A DNA stretch of 39,743 nucleotides from UBA1161 sp049520395 (GCA_049520395.1 JBEKPV010000026.1:1-39743); one strand, 5' to 3'. Positions 1 through 9,271 are shown, counted from the stretch's first letter. Made by a program: numbers and translations. Notes: a model not told the origin generated them from the letters alone.

Positions 1-30
1 AATTCGACACCCAGCCCCGCAAGCGCACGA

Positions 31-1800
31 TCATCTGCTCTGCTTTGCCCTAAGCGCCGCCAGCGCCTGGGCAATTTCGCGTATCGGCTCCTCCCAATCC
101 CCAGATTGGTGTTGCCGAAAGAGCCTCAGGGTTGGGTACCAAGGCGAGTCATTCCGATCCAGCAGCCAGCGCCAATCCGGATCGAATCGGACCAGCATCC
201 ACACCGGCTTGCCCAGCGCCCCCGCCAAATGGGCCGCGGCCGTATCCACCGAAATCACCAGATCGAGATTCGTGATCAAAGCCGCCGTGTCCGCAAAATC
301 CTTAATCTCAGCCTCATGATCGACAAAATTCATCCCCTCGGGCGGCGTCTGGCTTGCCGCCGACCCTTTCTGCAAACTGTGAAACCGAATCCCCGCCACT
401 TCCCCCAATGGCGCGAATTTCCGCAAGGCGATCGACCGTTTGTGATCCCCTTTATTCGTGGGGCTGCCCGCCCAAACCAGTCCCACCTGCAGCTGCGAGC
501 CATCCGCAATCTTCGCTCTCCATTGCTCAACCAACTCCGGCTCCGCGGTCAAATACGGAATCGCGCGCGGTATCGAATCCAGATCAGTCCCAAACACCCC
601 CGGCAGACTCAGCAGCGGACACTGGTAATCAAACTCCGGCAGCGGACTTCCGCTCGTCAAAACGCCATCAAGCCCGGCCACGCACCGCAGCAGGCGCGCC
701 AACTTCTTCTGCCCCAAAAAAATCACCCGTCCCCCGCGCTCGGCCACCATCGGTGCATACCGGATAAATTGGATCGTATCCCCCAGCCCCTGCTCCGCGT
801 GCAAAACGATCGTTTTCGCGGTTAAATCTTCGCCCTTCCATTGCGGCTGCGCAAATTTCCGAAGCCGCCCGCTCCCCTTGGCCTCCCCGCGCCATTCGTA
901 TTCGCGCCATCCCCGCGCAAAATCCCCCCGCAAAAGCAACGACCAACTCAAATTCCAGTGCGCCAGTGCCAAATCCGGCTGAAGCCGAATCGCAGTTTCA
1001 TACGCCTCGATCGCCGGCGCAAGCTCCAAGGTGGATTTGAATACATTTCCCAGATTGTAATACCCCTCCGCATGATTCGGTTGGATCCGAATCGCGTTTC
1101 GATAAGCCGCGATCGCGGCCTCAAATTGCCCGTCATCGAGCAGGGCATTGCCCAGATTGGTGTAGGCTTGATGAAACCCCGGCTGAATTTCGATCGCACG
1201 CCGCAAAGTCGGGATCGCCTCTTGCAGTTGCCCATCCTCCCAAAGCGCCGTCCCTAAATTGTTATACGCGTCCGCGAATTGTTCGTTAAATTGGATCGCC
1301 TTTCGATAGGCGGAAATCGCTTCCGCACGTTTCCCGCGCCCACCCAGCGCGATTCCCAAATTGAAATGCGAATAGGCGTCATCGGGCCGAATTTCGATCG
1401 CTCGCCGATATGCGGCGATCGCCGATTCGATTTGCCCCTTGCCCATTAGCGCATTTCCCAGGCTGTTCTGCGCGTCCGCCCCCTGGGGATTGAGTTGAAT
1501 CGCCCGCCGATAGGATTCGATCGCCAAATCGAATTGTTTCAGCTCAAGATGAGCATTCCCGCGATTGCGATACAGCTCCGCCACATCCGGGCGCAACCGA
1601 ATCGCCCGCTGATAAAAATCGATCGCCGCCTCGAATTCCCTTCGTTCCGCCAGAACCGCGCCTATCAGATTCAGCGCCGATGCGTCATTCGGATTCCGCC
1701 GCAATAGTTCCCGGCAAATCGCCTCCGCCTCGGCGTGCCGGCCGGACTGAAAACATTGCGCGGCTTCCTGAAAGTCCCGAACCGTTTTCATGCCGTTCAT
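31..1800 (-). CDS. TPR protein with C-terminal GT9-like (heptosyltransferase-type) domain, paralog 1
   Basis: A 589-residue protein. Residues about 8-279 form eight consecutive 34-residue TPRs of the N-L-G-x-A-L / A-I-x-x-Y-R-x-A-I type, with a ninth partial repeat ending in W-R-E-Y-E-W-R near 300. The rest is a GT-B fold like ADP-heptose:LPS heptosyltransferases: EQGLGDT at 334-340 opens the first half, VGLVWAG (437-443) opens the second, and SVDTAAAHLAGALGKPVW (515-532) is the nucleotide-sugar-binding signature. No signal peptide is visible, so it is probably cytoplasmic. It is last in a four-gene minus-strand operon; its ATG overlaps the upstream stop by 4 bp (ATGA). An internal Met at codon 4 aligns better with the paralog's start. 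The family is known; donor and acceptor are not, and protein or lipid glycans are both possible. Confidence 0.88.
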   Translation of the reverse strand: MNGMKTVRDFQEAAQCFQSGRHAEAEAICRELLRRNPNDASALNLIGAVLAERREFEAAIDFYQRAIRLRPDVAELYRNRGNAHLELKQFDLAIESYRRAIQLNPQGADAQNSLGNALMGKGQIESAIAAYRRAIEIRPDDAYSHFNLGIALGGRGKRAEAISAYRKAIQFNEQFADAYNNLGTALWEDGQLQEAIPTLRRAIEIQPGFHQAYTNLGNALLDDGQFEAAIAAYRNAIRIQPNHAEGYYNLGNVFKSTLELAPAIEAYETAIRLQPDLALAHWNLSWSLLLRGDFARGWREYEWRGEAKGSGRLRKFAQPQWKGEDLTAKTIVLHAEQGLGDTIQFIRYAPMVAERGGRVIFLGQKKLARLLRCVAGLDGVLTSGSPLPEFDYQCPLLSLPGVFGTDLDSIPRAIPYLTAEPELVEQWRAKIADGSQLQVGLVWAGSPTNKGDHKRSIALRKFAPLGEVAGIRFHSLQKGSAASQTPPEGMNFVDHEAEIKDFADTAALITNLDLVISVDTAAAHLAGALGKPVWMLVRFDPDWRWLLDRNDSPWYPTLRLFRQHQSGDWEEPIREIAQALAALRAKQSR

Positions 1801-3344
1801 CCCATCTCGCCAACTCGCGTCTCCAGCGCCCGACCGATTCGCTCCGCCACCTCATCCCAATTGCCGCCGCGCTTTTGCCGGAACAATCGCATCGTCGGAT
1901 ACCAGGGCGAATCCTCCCGATCCATCAGCCACCGAAAATCCGACCGATGCGGAATCAGCACCCAAACCGGCTTGCCCAGCGCACCGGCCAAATGTGCGAT
2001 CGACGTATCGACGGAAATCACCAGGTCCAGATTCTCCGTCAGGCCCGCCATGTCCGCAAAATCGTTCAGTTCCCCAGTATAGTCGATCAGTTCCATTTCC
2101 TCCGGCGGCTTCTGGTTCCCCTCCGGACTCTTCTGCAAACTGAAAAACCGCGCCCCCGAAATTCTTCCCAGCCGGGAATAAACGTCGATCGTTCGCGTGC
2201 GAGCTTTCATATCCCCCCGCGATCCGGCCCAGCACAACCCGACGTTGATCTTCCCATCGCGATGCAAACGTCCCCTCCAATGGTCCGCAATTTCGCCCGG
2301 CGCCCGCAAGTAGGGGACCGAATTCGGAATGGTCTCCAACCTCAACCCCAACATCCGCGGCAAGCTCTGAAACGCGATCCGAAAATCAAACGCCGGCAAA
2401 CTTTCTCCTCGCCCAATAATTTGATCCACTCCCGCAACCTGCCCAAAGAGCCGCAATAATTCCGGCTGGCATTCCAAAATCACCTTCCCCGCCCGGCCCG
2501 AAACCAGCGGCACCAATCGAACAAAATTCAGCGCATCCCCAAACCCGCCCTCGGTATGTATCAGCAGTGTCCGATCCGCGATGGCCTCGCCGTTCCAGGC
2601 CGGCTGGGAAAACCCCCGGTCCAATTTCATCCACCCCACGCGCAGCCGCCATTCGAATTCCTCCCACCCCTCCTCCAGCCGCCCCGAGGCCAGAAGCGCC
2701 CGCGCCAGATTCCAATGAAATTTCGCCGAACTCGGCCGAAGCGAAATCGCCCGCCGAAAGGCCGCGATCGCCCCATCCATCTCCCCCTTGTCTTCCAGAA
2801 CCGTTCCAAGATTGTTGTATGCGTCGGAAAAGTCCGGCCGAATTGCCGTCGCCCGCCGGCACGCGGCAAACGCCTCATCGAGTTCACCTTTCTCCCGGAG
2901 CGCATTGCCGAGGTTGCTCAAAGTCTCGGCGCTGTCCGGCCGCAGGGCAATCGCCTGTCGATATGCGGCAATCGCCTCGTCGAACCGCCCATGCCGCGTT
3001 AGCACATTCCCCAGATCAAATAGGACTTCGAAATAATCCGGCCGCAGTTGAATGACGCGCCGATAGGATTCGATCGCCGCCTCGAATTGCCCCAGTTGAA
3101 CCTGTGCATTACCCCGATTGCGAATAATTTCCGCCACATCCGGCCTCAGCCCGATCGCCCGCTGATAAAATTCGATTGCCGGACCCCATTCCCCGCGCCG
3201 CGCCAGCAAAATCCCGAGCAGATTCAGCGCCTCCACGTCATTTTGATTCCGGGCCAGAAGCTCCCGGCAAATTTCCTCCGCCTCCGCATGGCGCCCCGAT
3301 TGGAAATGCCGCGCCGCGAGTTGAAAGTCCCGACCGGATTCCAT
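1797..3344 (-). CDS. TPR protein with C-terminal GT9-like domain, paralog 2
   Basis: About 515 residues: six TPRs (roughly residues 5-210) and then the GT-B domain. Visible motifs are EGGFGDAL after the TPRs, NVGLCWAG at the start of the second Rossmann half, and VISVDTSIAHLAGALGKPVW near the C-terminus, followed by the family ending D-S-P-W-Y-P-T-M-R-L-F-R-Q. The ATG at 3344 is preferred over a TTG nine bases upstream. AGGA at 3354-3357 is well spaced for it, and the resulting N-terminus (MESGRDFQLAARHFQSGRHAEA) aligns with paralog 1. Paralogs 1 and 2 are the closest pair in their first two repeats, which suggests recent duplication. It lies 11 bp after paralog 3 and overlaps paralog 1 by 4 bp, so translational coupling is likely. 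Acceptor unknown. Confidence 0.87.
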   Translation of the reverse strand: MESGRDFQLAARHFQSGRHAEAEEICRELLARNQNDVEALNLLGILLARRGEWGPAIEFYQRAIGLRPDVAEIIRNRGNAQVQLGQFEAAIESYRRVIQLRPDYFEVLFDLGNVLTRHGRFDEAIAAYRQAIALRPDSAETLSNLGNALREKGELDEAFAACRRATAIRPDFSDAYNNLGTVLEDKGEMDGAIAAFRRAISLRPSSAKFHWNLARALLASGRLEEGWEEFEWRLRVGWMKLDRGFSQPAWNGEAIADRTLLIHTEGGFGDALNFVRLVPLVSGRAGKVILECQPELLRLFGQVAGVDQIIGRGESLPAFDFRIAFQSLPRMLGLRLETIPNSVPYLRAPGEIADHWRGRLHRDGKINVGLCWAGSRGDMKARTRTIDVYSRLGRISGARFFSLQKSPEGNQKPPEEMELIDYTGELNDFADMAGLTENLDLVISVDTSIAHLAGALGKPVWVLIPHRSDFRWLMDREDSPWYPTMRLFRQKRGGNWDEVAERIGRALETRVGEMG

Positions 3345-3355
3345 GGCCAGCAATC

Positions 3356-5002
3356 CTATTCGCCGATCAGCGACTTTAGCGCTACGCTGACTTTCTCGAC
3401 GACATCACCCCATTGCCCATTGGACGTTTGCCGAAATAGCCGCATCGTCGGATACCAGGGCGAATCCTGCCCATCCAGCAGCCATCGCCAATCCGGCCAG
3501 CGCTTCAGCAGCGTCCAAACCGGCTTCCCCAGCGCCCCGGCCAACTGCACCACCGCCGTATCGATCCCAATGACCAAATCCAACTGATCGATCAGCCCCG
3601 CGGTGTCCGCAAAATCGCCAAACCGTGCCGTCACATCGATCAGCTTCATCCCCGGCGGGGGGGTCCCGGCCTCTTCCGATCCCTCCCCGACCTGCAAACT
3701 ATAAAATTGCACGCGCGGGCTGGCCAACCTCCCCAGCATCTTCAGCGGAATCGATCTTCCCGCCGGTAGCGCCCGCCCGCACCAGACCAGGCCCACTTTC
3801 AATTTCCCGTCCCCCTCCCGCAAACAATCAACAAATTTCGCCCGATTCTCCTCACTGCTCTTCAAATACGCCCCATTCCAGGGCACATGCTCCGGCCCCG
3901 TCGCTCCCAGCACGCTCGGCAAGCTAGGCAGCGGGCAATGAACCTGAAAATCCGGCAGTCGATCCAACGGCGACACAAATTGCTCGACATTCTCCAAACT
4001 ACTGATCACCCTCAAAACCATCGGCTGGCACGCCACCACAATCTTCCGCGCTCGCTTGGCCGCCAGTGGCACGTATCGCGCAAAATGAATCGTGTCCCCA
4101 AACCCCTGCTCCCCATAAAGCAAAATCGTCTTGTCGCGCAGATCGCTCCCGTCCCACATTGGCTGATCAAATTCCGCCGTAAACGGCAAAAACTCCGGCA
4201 CTCGCCTTCGCCATTCGTATTCCTTCCAACCCGCCGAATATTCCCCGCGCAAGAGGAGCACCTGCGATAAATCCCAATGCAACATCGCCGCCTGTGGATC
4301 GCGCGCCAGCCCCCGCCGAAAAACCCGCTCCGATTCGTCCACTTCTCCCACCGACAGCAGCATGGCCCCCAGATTGTTATACGGATCGATCGAATCCGGA
4401 TTCAATTCAATCGCCCGGTTGAACGAGGCACGCGCCTCGGGAATCTTTCCCGCGAGGTGATAACAGATCGCCAGATTGTAATGCGTCTCCGAATTCTGCG
4501 GCCGAAGCGCGATCGATCGCCCGAACGCCTGGATCGATTCGTCAAATTGCCGAACCTGGCACAGGGCGTTCCCCAGATTGTTATGCGCCTCCGCATTCCC
4601 CGGCTGCAGCGCCACCGAACGGCGATAAACCTCAATCGCCTCCCCCAGCCGATTCGACTCGCGGAGTGAAACGCCCAGGTTATAAAGCGCCTCCGGAAAC
4701 TCCGGCCGAATCACCAGCGCCTGCCGCAGCGCCGCGATCGATTCCTCGCGCCGCCCCAATTTATTCAGCAGCATGCCCCAGTTGCAGAAATCGTCCGCCG
4801 AGTTCCCCCCGGCCTGCGCCAGCTTCCCAAACCATCGCGCCGCCTGCGCGATGTTCCCCATTCGATATTCCACCACCGCCAGTTGCCGCATCGCTTCGCG
4901 ATCGTCCGGGCGCTGAACCAGCGCCTGGCGATAGCACTCCGCCGCCTCCGGCAATCGGCCCGCCGCCTGATGCTGTTTCCCGAATGTCAGCAGCGCGTCC
5001 AT
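3356..5002 (-). CDS. TPR protein with C-terminal GT9-like domain, paralog 3
   Basis: About 548 residues with seven TPRs (roughly 5-245), then a GT-B domain. Motifs seen are GEQGFGDTIHFARYVP, KVGLVWCGRALPAG and VIGIDTAVVQLAGALGKPVW. The usual His of the D-T-x-x-x-H-L-A-G signature is Gln here (AVVQLAG), unlike the other three copies; this may affect catalysis or donor binding. The ATG at 5002 forms a TGATG junction with the upstream stop, and GAGG lies six bases before it. A GTG one codon earlier is the alternative start. Second gene of the operon. Role as for its paralogs: a putative cytoplasmic glycosyltransferase whose TPRs probably recognise a partner or acceptor. Confidence 0.86.
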   Translation of the reverse strand: MDALLTFGKQHQAAGRLPEAAECYRQALVQRPDDREAMRQLAVVEYRMGNIAQAARWFGKLAQAGGNSADDFCNWGMLLNKLGRREESIAALRQALVIRPEFPEALYNLGVSLRESNRLGEAIEVYRRSVALQPGNAEAHNNLGNALCQVRQFDESIQAFGRSIALRPQNSETHYNLAICYHLAGKIPEARASFNRAIELNPDSIDPYNNLGAMLLSVGEVDESERVFRRGLARDPQAAMLHWDLSQVLLLRGEYSAGWKEYEWRRRVPEFLPFTAEFDQPMWDGSDLRDKTILLYGEQGFGDTIHFARYVPLAAKRARKIVVACQPMVLRVISSLENVEQFVSPLDRLPDFQVHCPLPSLPSVLGATGPEHVPWNGAYLKSSEENRAKFVDCLREGDGKLKVGLVWCGRALPAGRSIPLKMLGRLASPRVQFYSLQVGEGSEEAGTPPPGMKLIDVTARFGDFADTAGLIDQLDLVIGIDTAVVQLAGALGKPVWTLLKRWPDWRWLLDGQDSPWYPTMRLFRQTSNGQWGDVVEKVSVALKSLIGE

Positions 5003-6363
5003 CACAAACCTCGCAGCTCCCGAGCCACCTCATCCACGACACTCGACCAATCGCCCCGACGTTTCTGCCGAAAAATCCGCATCGTCGGATACCATGGCGA
5101 ATCGCTCCGCTCCAGCAGCCACCGCCAATCGAGCACCGGCGGGATCATCAGCCAAACCGGCTTCCCCATCGCCCCCGCCAGGTGCGCAACCGCCGTATCC
5201 ACGGTAATGATCAGATCCAGATTATTCACCAGCGAAGCCGTATCGCTCCAATCATTCAGTTCCGCGCTCCAGTCGGTCAACCGAAGCCCCTCCCCCGGCG
5301 AAACCGCCTGCCGCGCCGCTGCCCCTTTTTGCAGACTATAAAATCGAACCCCCTCGACGCGCCCCAGCGCGCCCAACTTCGCCAACGGAATCGACCGCCG
5401 GTCATCAATCGGCTTACCCGATTCCCCCGCCCACACCAGCCCGACCTTCTTCCCCGGCCCTTGCGCTGCAATCCGGGCCCGCCATTTTTCGCTCCGCCCG
5501 ATATCCGCCCACAAATACGGAACCTCCGCCGGCACATTATCCACCGTTGTCCCCAGCAATCGCGGCAAACTCATCATCGGACAATGCAAATCAAACTCCG
5601 GCGCCACCCCCGTCCCCGACGCAATCACTTCTTCAACGCCCCGCATACTCCGCATCAATTCCGCCAGCGTCGCCTGCGCCGCCAGCAGCACTCGTCCCCC
5701 GAGCTGTGTCACCATCGGCGCATACCGCGAAAAAAGAATCGTGTCGCCGAAACCTCCCTCGATGGAGATCACAATCCGCCGTCCCCGCAATTCCTCGCCG
5801 TTCCACTTCGGCTGTGGTGGATTAAACCGTTTCAGCGACGGATTGCGGTTCACCCAACGAAATTCGAGCTCTTTTAACCCTTGCGTCCAACTGCCGCTCA
5901 CCAGATCGCACCACGCCCGCGCCCACCTCATTTGCGAATCATCCGCGCACCTTTCCAGCCCGCGCGAAATCGCTTCCCGGCATCCGGTCAAATCCCCCAT
6001 CCAGTAAAGCCCCCAAACCAGATGTTTATAACACTCCCGATTTTCCGGCTGCAGTTCGATCGCCCGCCGCCAGTTTTCGGTTGCCTCCTCCAGGTTATCC
6101 ACGGCCGTCAGTGCCAGCGCCAAATTGAAATACGCGCCAAAAAAATCCCTTCGAATGGCCAGCGCCTTGCGGTAATTGGCGATCGCCTCCGGATATTTCC
6201 CCAATCGGGCCAGGGACAAACCCAAATTGCTCAAAACTTCCGCCCCCGTTTCCGCCCGTTCGGCCCGCGCGAAAAGTTCCGCCGCCTCCGCAAACCGGCC
6301 CGCGGTAAACGCCAATATCCCCAGTTCAAACGGGCTTTGCGATGGTTCCGCCATGCGCGACAT
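5002..6363 (-). CDS. TPR protein with C-terminal GT9-like domain, paralog 4 (short TPR array)
   Basis: A 453-residue protein, the first gene of the four-gene operon and the one with the fewest repeats: three clear TPRs at residues about 12-115, then a more divergent helical segment to about 170. The GT-B domain has EGGFGDTILFSRYAP, KVGLVWAGES and IITVDTAVAHLAGAMGKPVW, and ends with the shared W-R-W-L-L-E-R-x-D-S-P-W-Y-P-T-M motif. The ATG at 6363 has GGGGAG eight bases upstream. It is transcribed divergently from the secreted protein at 6417 across only 53 bp, so promoters for both directions must be compact or overlapping. A GT9-like transferase is well supported; substrate unknown. Confidence 0.86.
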   Translation of the reverse strand: MSRMAEPSQSPFELGILAFTAGRFAEAAELFARAERAETGAEVLSNLGLSLARLGKYPEAIANYRKALAIRRDFFGAYFNLALALTAVDNLEEATENWRRAIELQPENRECYKHLVWGLYWMGDLTGCREAISRGLERCADDSQMRWARAWCDLVSGSWTQGLKELEFRWVNRNPSLKRFNPPQPKWNGEELRGRRIVISIEGGFGDTILFSRYAPMVTQLGGRVLLAAQATLAELMRSMRGVEEVIASGTGVAPEFDLHCPMMSLPRLLGTTVDNVPAEVPYLWADIGRSEKWRARIAAQGPGKKVGLVWAGESGKPIDDRRSIPLAKLGALGRVEGVRFYSLQKGAAARQAVSPGEGLRLTDWSAELNDWSDTASLVNNLDLIITVDTAVAHLAGAMGKPVWLMIPPVLDWRWLLERSDSPWYPTMRIFRQKRRGDWSSVVDEVARELRGL

Positions 6364-6416
6364 TTTATTCGCTCCCCGCCGGACTGTATGCTCTGCGCTC
6401 CCAAAGAGGTTCCCGC

Positions 6417-7241
6417 ATGCGCTTCCCAGCTTGGGCGATCATCCCGATCCTTTTACTGGCCGCCGGGCAGGCGTCCGCCGCCGCCACTTATGATCTTCGC
6501 GAAAACGTCTCCGTCGGCCAAACCTTCCGCGTCCAGATGGACAATCATCGTCATCTCCGTTCCTCCACCACCACCGCCGGCAAAACCACTCGATCCGACA
6601 TTCAATATCGCCAGTTCATGATCTCCACGATTACCGTCCTGGCGGAGGAAAACGGGTCGGCGACCCAAATTCGCGTCAAGGTCGATCCCGACAGCCACAA
6701 TTCCCAGACCGACTCCGGCGGCATGAAGCTCATCGATTGCAGCTTCGCCGGACAGACCGTCACCCTCCGCCGCCGCAGCGACGAGTCCGTCGCCAACGAT
6801 TTTGCTGGCCAGCCCGACCCGAACGATCTGGACAATCTCAATTCGCTCCTGGACCCCGACGCTGACTTTTACCCCGACCATCCGGTAGCGGTGGGGGAGG
6901 TCTGGGACGTCTCCGCCAAAGTCAGCCGCCACGCCGGTCTCGGTCCCAACGATCAACTCATGGCCCAATGCCGCCTCGACAGCGTGAGCAACATCGACGG
7001 CAAAGAAATCGCGCAATTGAGTTGCTCCTGCGGCACTATCCTGCAGGAAGAGGGCAACCTCGAAGAAGACATGGAATGGACCGCCACGATGCAGGTCGAT
7101 ATCGCCAAGGGCGAAATCACCTACTCCGACCTCAAGGGAACCAGCACATTCTCCACGCCCGCCAGCGAGCCCACCGTCGTCACCGGCGGCACCGTCTTTC
7201 ACTGCGAAAGCAAGATCCTCCCGACGCCGTCAGCGCAGTAA
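6417..7241 (+). CDS. Secreted protein of unknown function
   Basis: About 274 residues. The ATG at 6417 is chosen because AAAGAGG lies eight bases upstream and because it yields a signal peptide: MRFPAW, a hydrophobic IIPILLLAAG core and cleavage after A-S-A. The upstream in-frame ATG would bury that signal. The mature part begins with Y-D-L-R-E-N-V-S-V-G-Q-T-F and looks beta-rich. It reads like planctomycete secreted proteins that track 'vigorous' versus baseline terms (DUF6263-like), but I cannot confirm a family. It contains a run of acidic D/N residues (PDPNDLDNLNSLLDPDADF) and the mature part has a C-S-C pair near residue 205. Divergent from the TPR-GT operon; no functional link is evident. 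Confidence 0.75.
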   Translation: MRFPAWAIIPILLLAAGQASAAATYDLRENVSVGQTFRVQMDNHRHLRSSTTTAGKTTRSDIQYRQFMISTITVLAEENGSATQIRVKVDPDSHNSQTDSGGMKLIDCSFAGQTVTLRRRSDESVANDFAGQPDPNDLDNLNSLLDPDADFYPDHPVAVGEVWDVSAKVSRHAGLGPNDQLMAQCRLDSVSNIDGKEIAQLSCSCGTILQEEGNLEEDMEWTATMQVDIAKGEITYSDLKGTSTFSTPASEPTVVTGGTVFHCESKILPTPSAQ

Positions 7242-7329
7242 TATATCGTAGTGGACAATCGCCATTTCACTCGCCACAATGCACGCGCCTCAAGGGACAC
7301 GGATCATTAAGCGATAATTAAGGAGATTT

Positions 7330-7650
7330 ATGGCAGAGGATATTCAGGAAACTCCAGCGGCGAACGTGCAGGTCCTGCTCGACGAGCGCGAACTGCGGCA
7401 AATCTACTCCAACGCCTACCGGATACACGCCACCGCCGGCGAGGTCGTCGTCGACCTGGGATTCAACATGCCCAACCCCAATCCCCAGCCCGGCCAGCAA
7501 CAACAACTGCTCCTGAAGATCACGGATCGCGTGATCATGTCCTACGTCAACGCCAAGCGATTGGCCTTGTCCCTGGGGCAATTGATCAAGCGCTACGAAC
7601 AGCAGTTCGGCGAACTGAATCCCCCCGGACAGCGCCCCGGCCAGCAATGA
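7330..7650 (+). CDS. DUF3467 family protein
   Basis: A 106-residue cytoplasmic protein. The DUF3467 pattern is clear: a short polar N-terminus, then Y-S-N-A-Y-R-I-H-A-T-A-G-E-V-V-V-D-L-G-F, a loop rich in N, P and Q, then R-V-I-M-S-Y-V-N-A-K-R-L-A-L-S-L and a final helix R-Y-E-Q-Q-F-G. The family is widespread and small; its function is not established. The ribosome-binding site is one of the strongest in the window (AAGGAG at 7320-7325, five bases before the ATG). The Q/P-rich tail (PPGQRPGQQ) is low complexity. Convergent with the kinase/nucleotidyltransferase gene that ends at 7670. Confidence 0.85.
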   Translation: MAEDIQETPAANVQVLLDERELRQIYSNAYRIHATAGEVVVDLGFNMPNPNPQPGQQQQLLLKITDRVIMSYVNAKRLALSLGQLIKRYEQQFGELNPPGQRPGQQ

Positions 7651-7669
7651 AACGACCATCGGTCGGGTT

Positions 7670-9238
7670 CTAAGCTGCGGCTTCCGCGGCATCGCCGCGC
7701 GCGTGAAACCGCTCGGCGAGCATCTCCGCGGTAACCGGCCGGTTCCCCATTTGCCGAATTTCGACCGCCGCCGCCAGCGCGCCAAGATAAGCCGCCATCT
7801 CCAGCGATCCCCCGGCCGCCAGTGCCAGGCTTGCCGTCGCCAGCAGCGCATCCCCGCATCCCAGCGGGTCCACCACATACCGGGAAAGCGCCGGCAAATA
7901 TTCACTAGCCAACCGTCCCGGCGGCTCCCCCGAATCGTGCCCCGGCGGCTGAAACGTGACCAGTCCCTGTTTCCCCAGCGTGATAATCGCCTGCCGCGCG
8001 TCCGTCGCCTGCAGCAGATTCCAAACGACGGCTCCCAGCCCGCCGGAAAAATCATGCAACGTCTCGCGCAATTCTCGCTCCGTGGGACAAAGCAAATCCA
8101 CCGATTTGAATTTCAGCAAACTCGCCTGCCGTCCGCTGACGTCCGCCGCAAGGATCGGCACATTCTTCCGCAGCACCGGCATCAGCCGATCCAATAGCGA
8201 TTCCGTGATCAGTCCATACCCGAAATCCGCGAACACGACGGCGGCCGCCCCCTCCGCCGCCGCCAGAATCGTCTCCGCGACTTTCTCCTCCGTTCGCGAA
8301 TCGATCGGACACACCGGCCCCTGGTCCACCTTGAACAATTTGCTCTGGTCGACCAGATACCGATTCTTCACCACCGTCTGTTTTCGATGCTGCGAAGATT
8401 GCACGGAAATTCCCGCCCCTTCCAGCCGCATGAATCCTTCGCGCGAAGGCGCATCATCCGCCAGACTGGTGATCAGCGTCGCCTGCGCTCCGAGCCCCGC
8501 GACGTGCGAAGCCACCACGGCCGCTCCCCCGTCGAAATCCTGTTGCTGCAGATGCCGCAGCGCCATCATCGGCCCTTCCCCCGCCACGCCCGTCGCATCG
8601 CAGAAGTGATACCGATCCAGAATATAATCTCCGACGACCACGACTTTCAGTTGCGAGAACGTCCCCAGCAATTTCTGCATCGCCGATCCCGACAATCCAA
8701 ACCGATCGCGGAACCGCGCAACTTTTTCATCGGTCAATGCATCCCGATCCCGCAGCGTATCGATGAGCGCCGTCGATGAATAAACCACTTCCCCGCTCGA
8801 GAAGACAACTTTCCCGCCCGCTTCCGTCACGGCATCGCGTTCGGCCAAAAATCGCGGATCAAAATTCCGTTCGTATTCCTTCCCCTTCACATAAATGTCC
8901 GGCTGAAGTTCCCGCAGCAGTTCCAGCGCGGTCGGCTGCCCATTGACGTGTACCCAATCGACGCATTCCAGCGCTGCCAGACTCCCCGCGCGCAGATCAT
9001 CCGGAATCAGCGGCCGATCGATTCCCTTGTTCACCTGCGAATCCGCCGAGACGCTCACGATCAGTTCATCCCCCAGCGACCGCGCATACTGCAGATGCAA
9101 AATATGCCCCGGGTGCACGATATCGAAGCACCCGTGGCAATGAACGACGGTCCGTCCCGCCGCCCGCGCCTGCCGCCGAATATTCAGCAATCGATCCAAA
9201 TTGCAGATTTTCTTGCCGGGATTCATGGATTTAAACAT
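7670..9238 (-). CDS. Bifunctional heptose-phosphate nucleotidyltransferase/kinase, HldE-like with reversed domain order
   Basis: About 522 residues. The N-terminal 165 residues are a cytidylyltransferase-type Rossmann domain: H-G-C-F-D-I-V-H-P-G-H-I with the HxGH signature, V-K-G-K-E-Y, and S-S-T-A-L-I. Residues about 195-515 are a PfkB/ribokinase-fold kinase: V-V-V-G-D-Y-I-L-D-R-Y, D-G-G-A-A-V-V-A, and the catalytic D-P-L-G-C-G-D motif (usually GAGD). In E. coli HldE the kinase precedes the adenylyltransferase; here the order is swapped. Expected role is ADP- or another NDP-heptose synthesis for neighbouring GT9-like enzymes, but the substrate is inferred. The ATG at 9238 has GGAAG seven bases upstream; a GTG at 9256 is the alternative. 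Confidence 0.85.
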   Translation of the reverse strand: MFKSMNPGKKICNLDRLLNIRRQARAAGRTVVHCHGCFDIVHPGHILHLQYARSLGDELIVSVSADSQVNKGIDRPLIPDDLRAGSLAALECVDWVHVNGQPTALELLRELQPDIYVKGKEYERNFDPRFLAERDAVTEAGGKVVFSSGEVVYSSTALIDTLRDRDALTDEKVARFRDRFGLSGSAMQKLLGTFSQLKVVVVGDYILDRYHFCDATGVAGEGPMMALRHLQQQDFDGGAAVVASHVAGLGAQATLITSLADDAPSREGFMRLEGAGISVQSSQHRKQTVVKNRYLVDQSKLFKVDQGPVCPIDSRTEEKVAETILAAAEGAAAVVFADFGYGLITESLLDRLMPVLRKNVPILAADVSGRQASLLKFKSVDLLCPTERELRETLHDFSGGLGAVVWNLLQATDARQAIITLGKQGLVTFQPPGHDSGEPPGRLASEYLPALSRYVVDPLGCGDALLATASLALAAGGSLEMAAYLGALAAAVEIRQMGNRPVTAEMLAERFHARGDAAEAAA

Positions 9239-9271
9239 ATATCGGCTTCCCCCCACCCGCCCATTGAAGAA

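Noticed and set aside
4666..5877. 403-codon plus-strand open frame across TPR paralogs 3 and 4
   Set aside because: Pro/Arg-rich translation and spans two real genes on the other strand.
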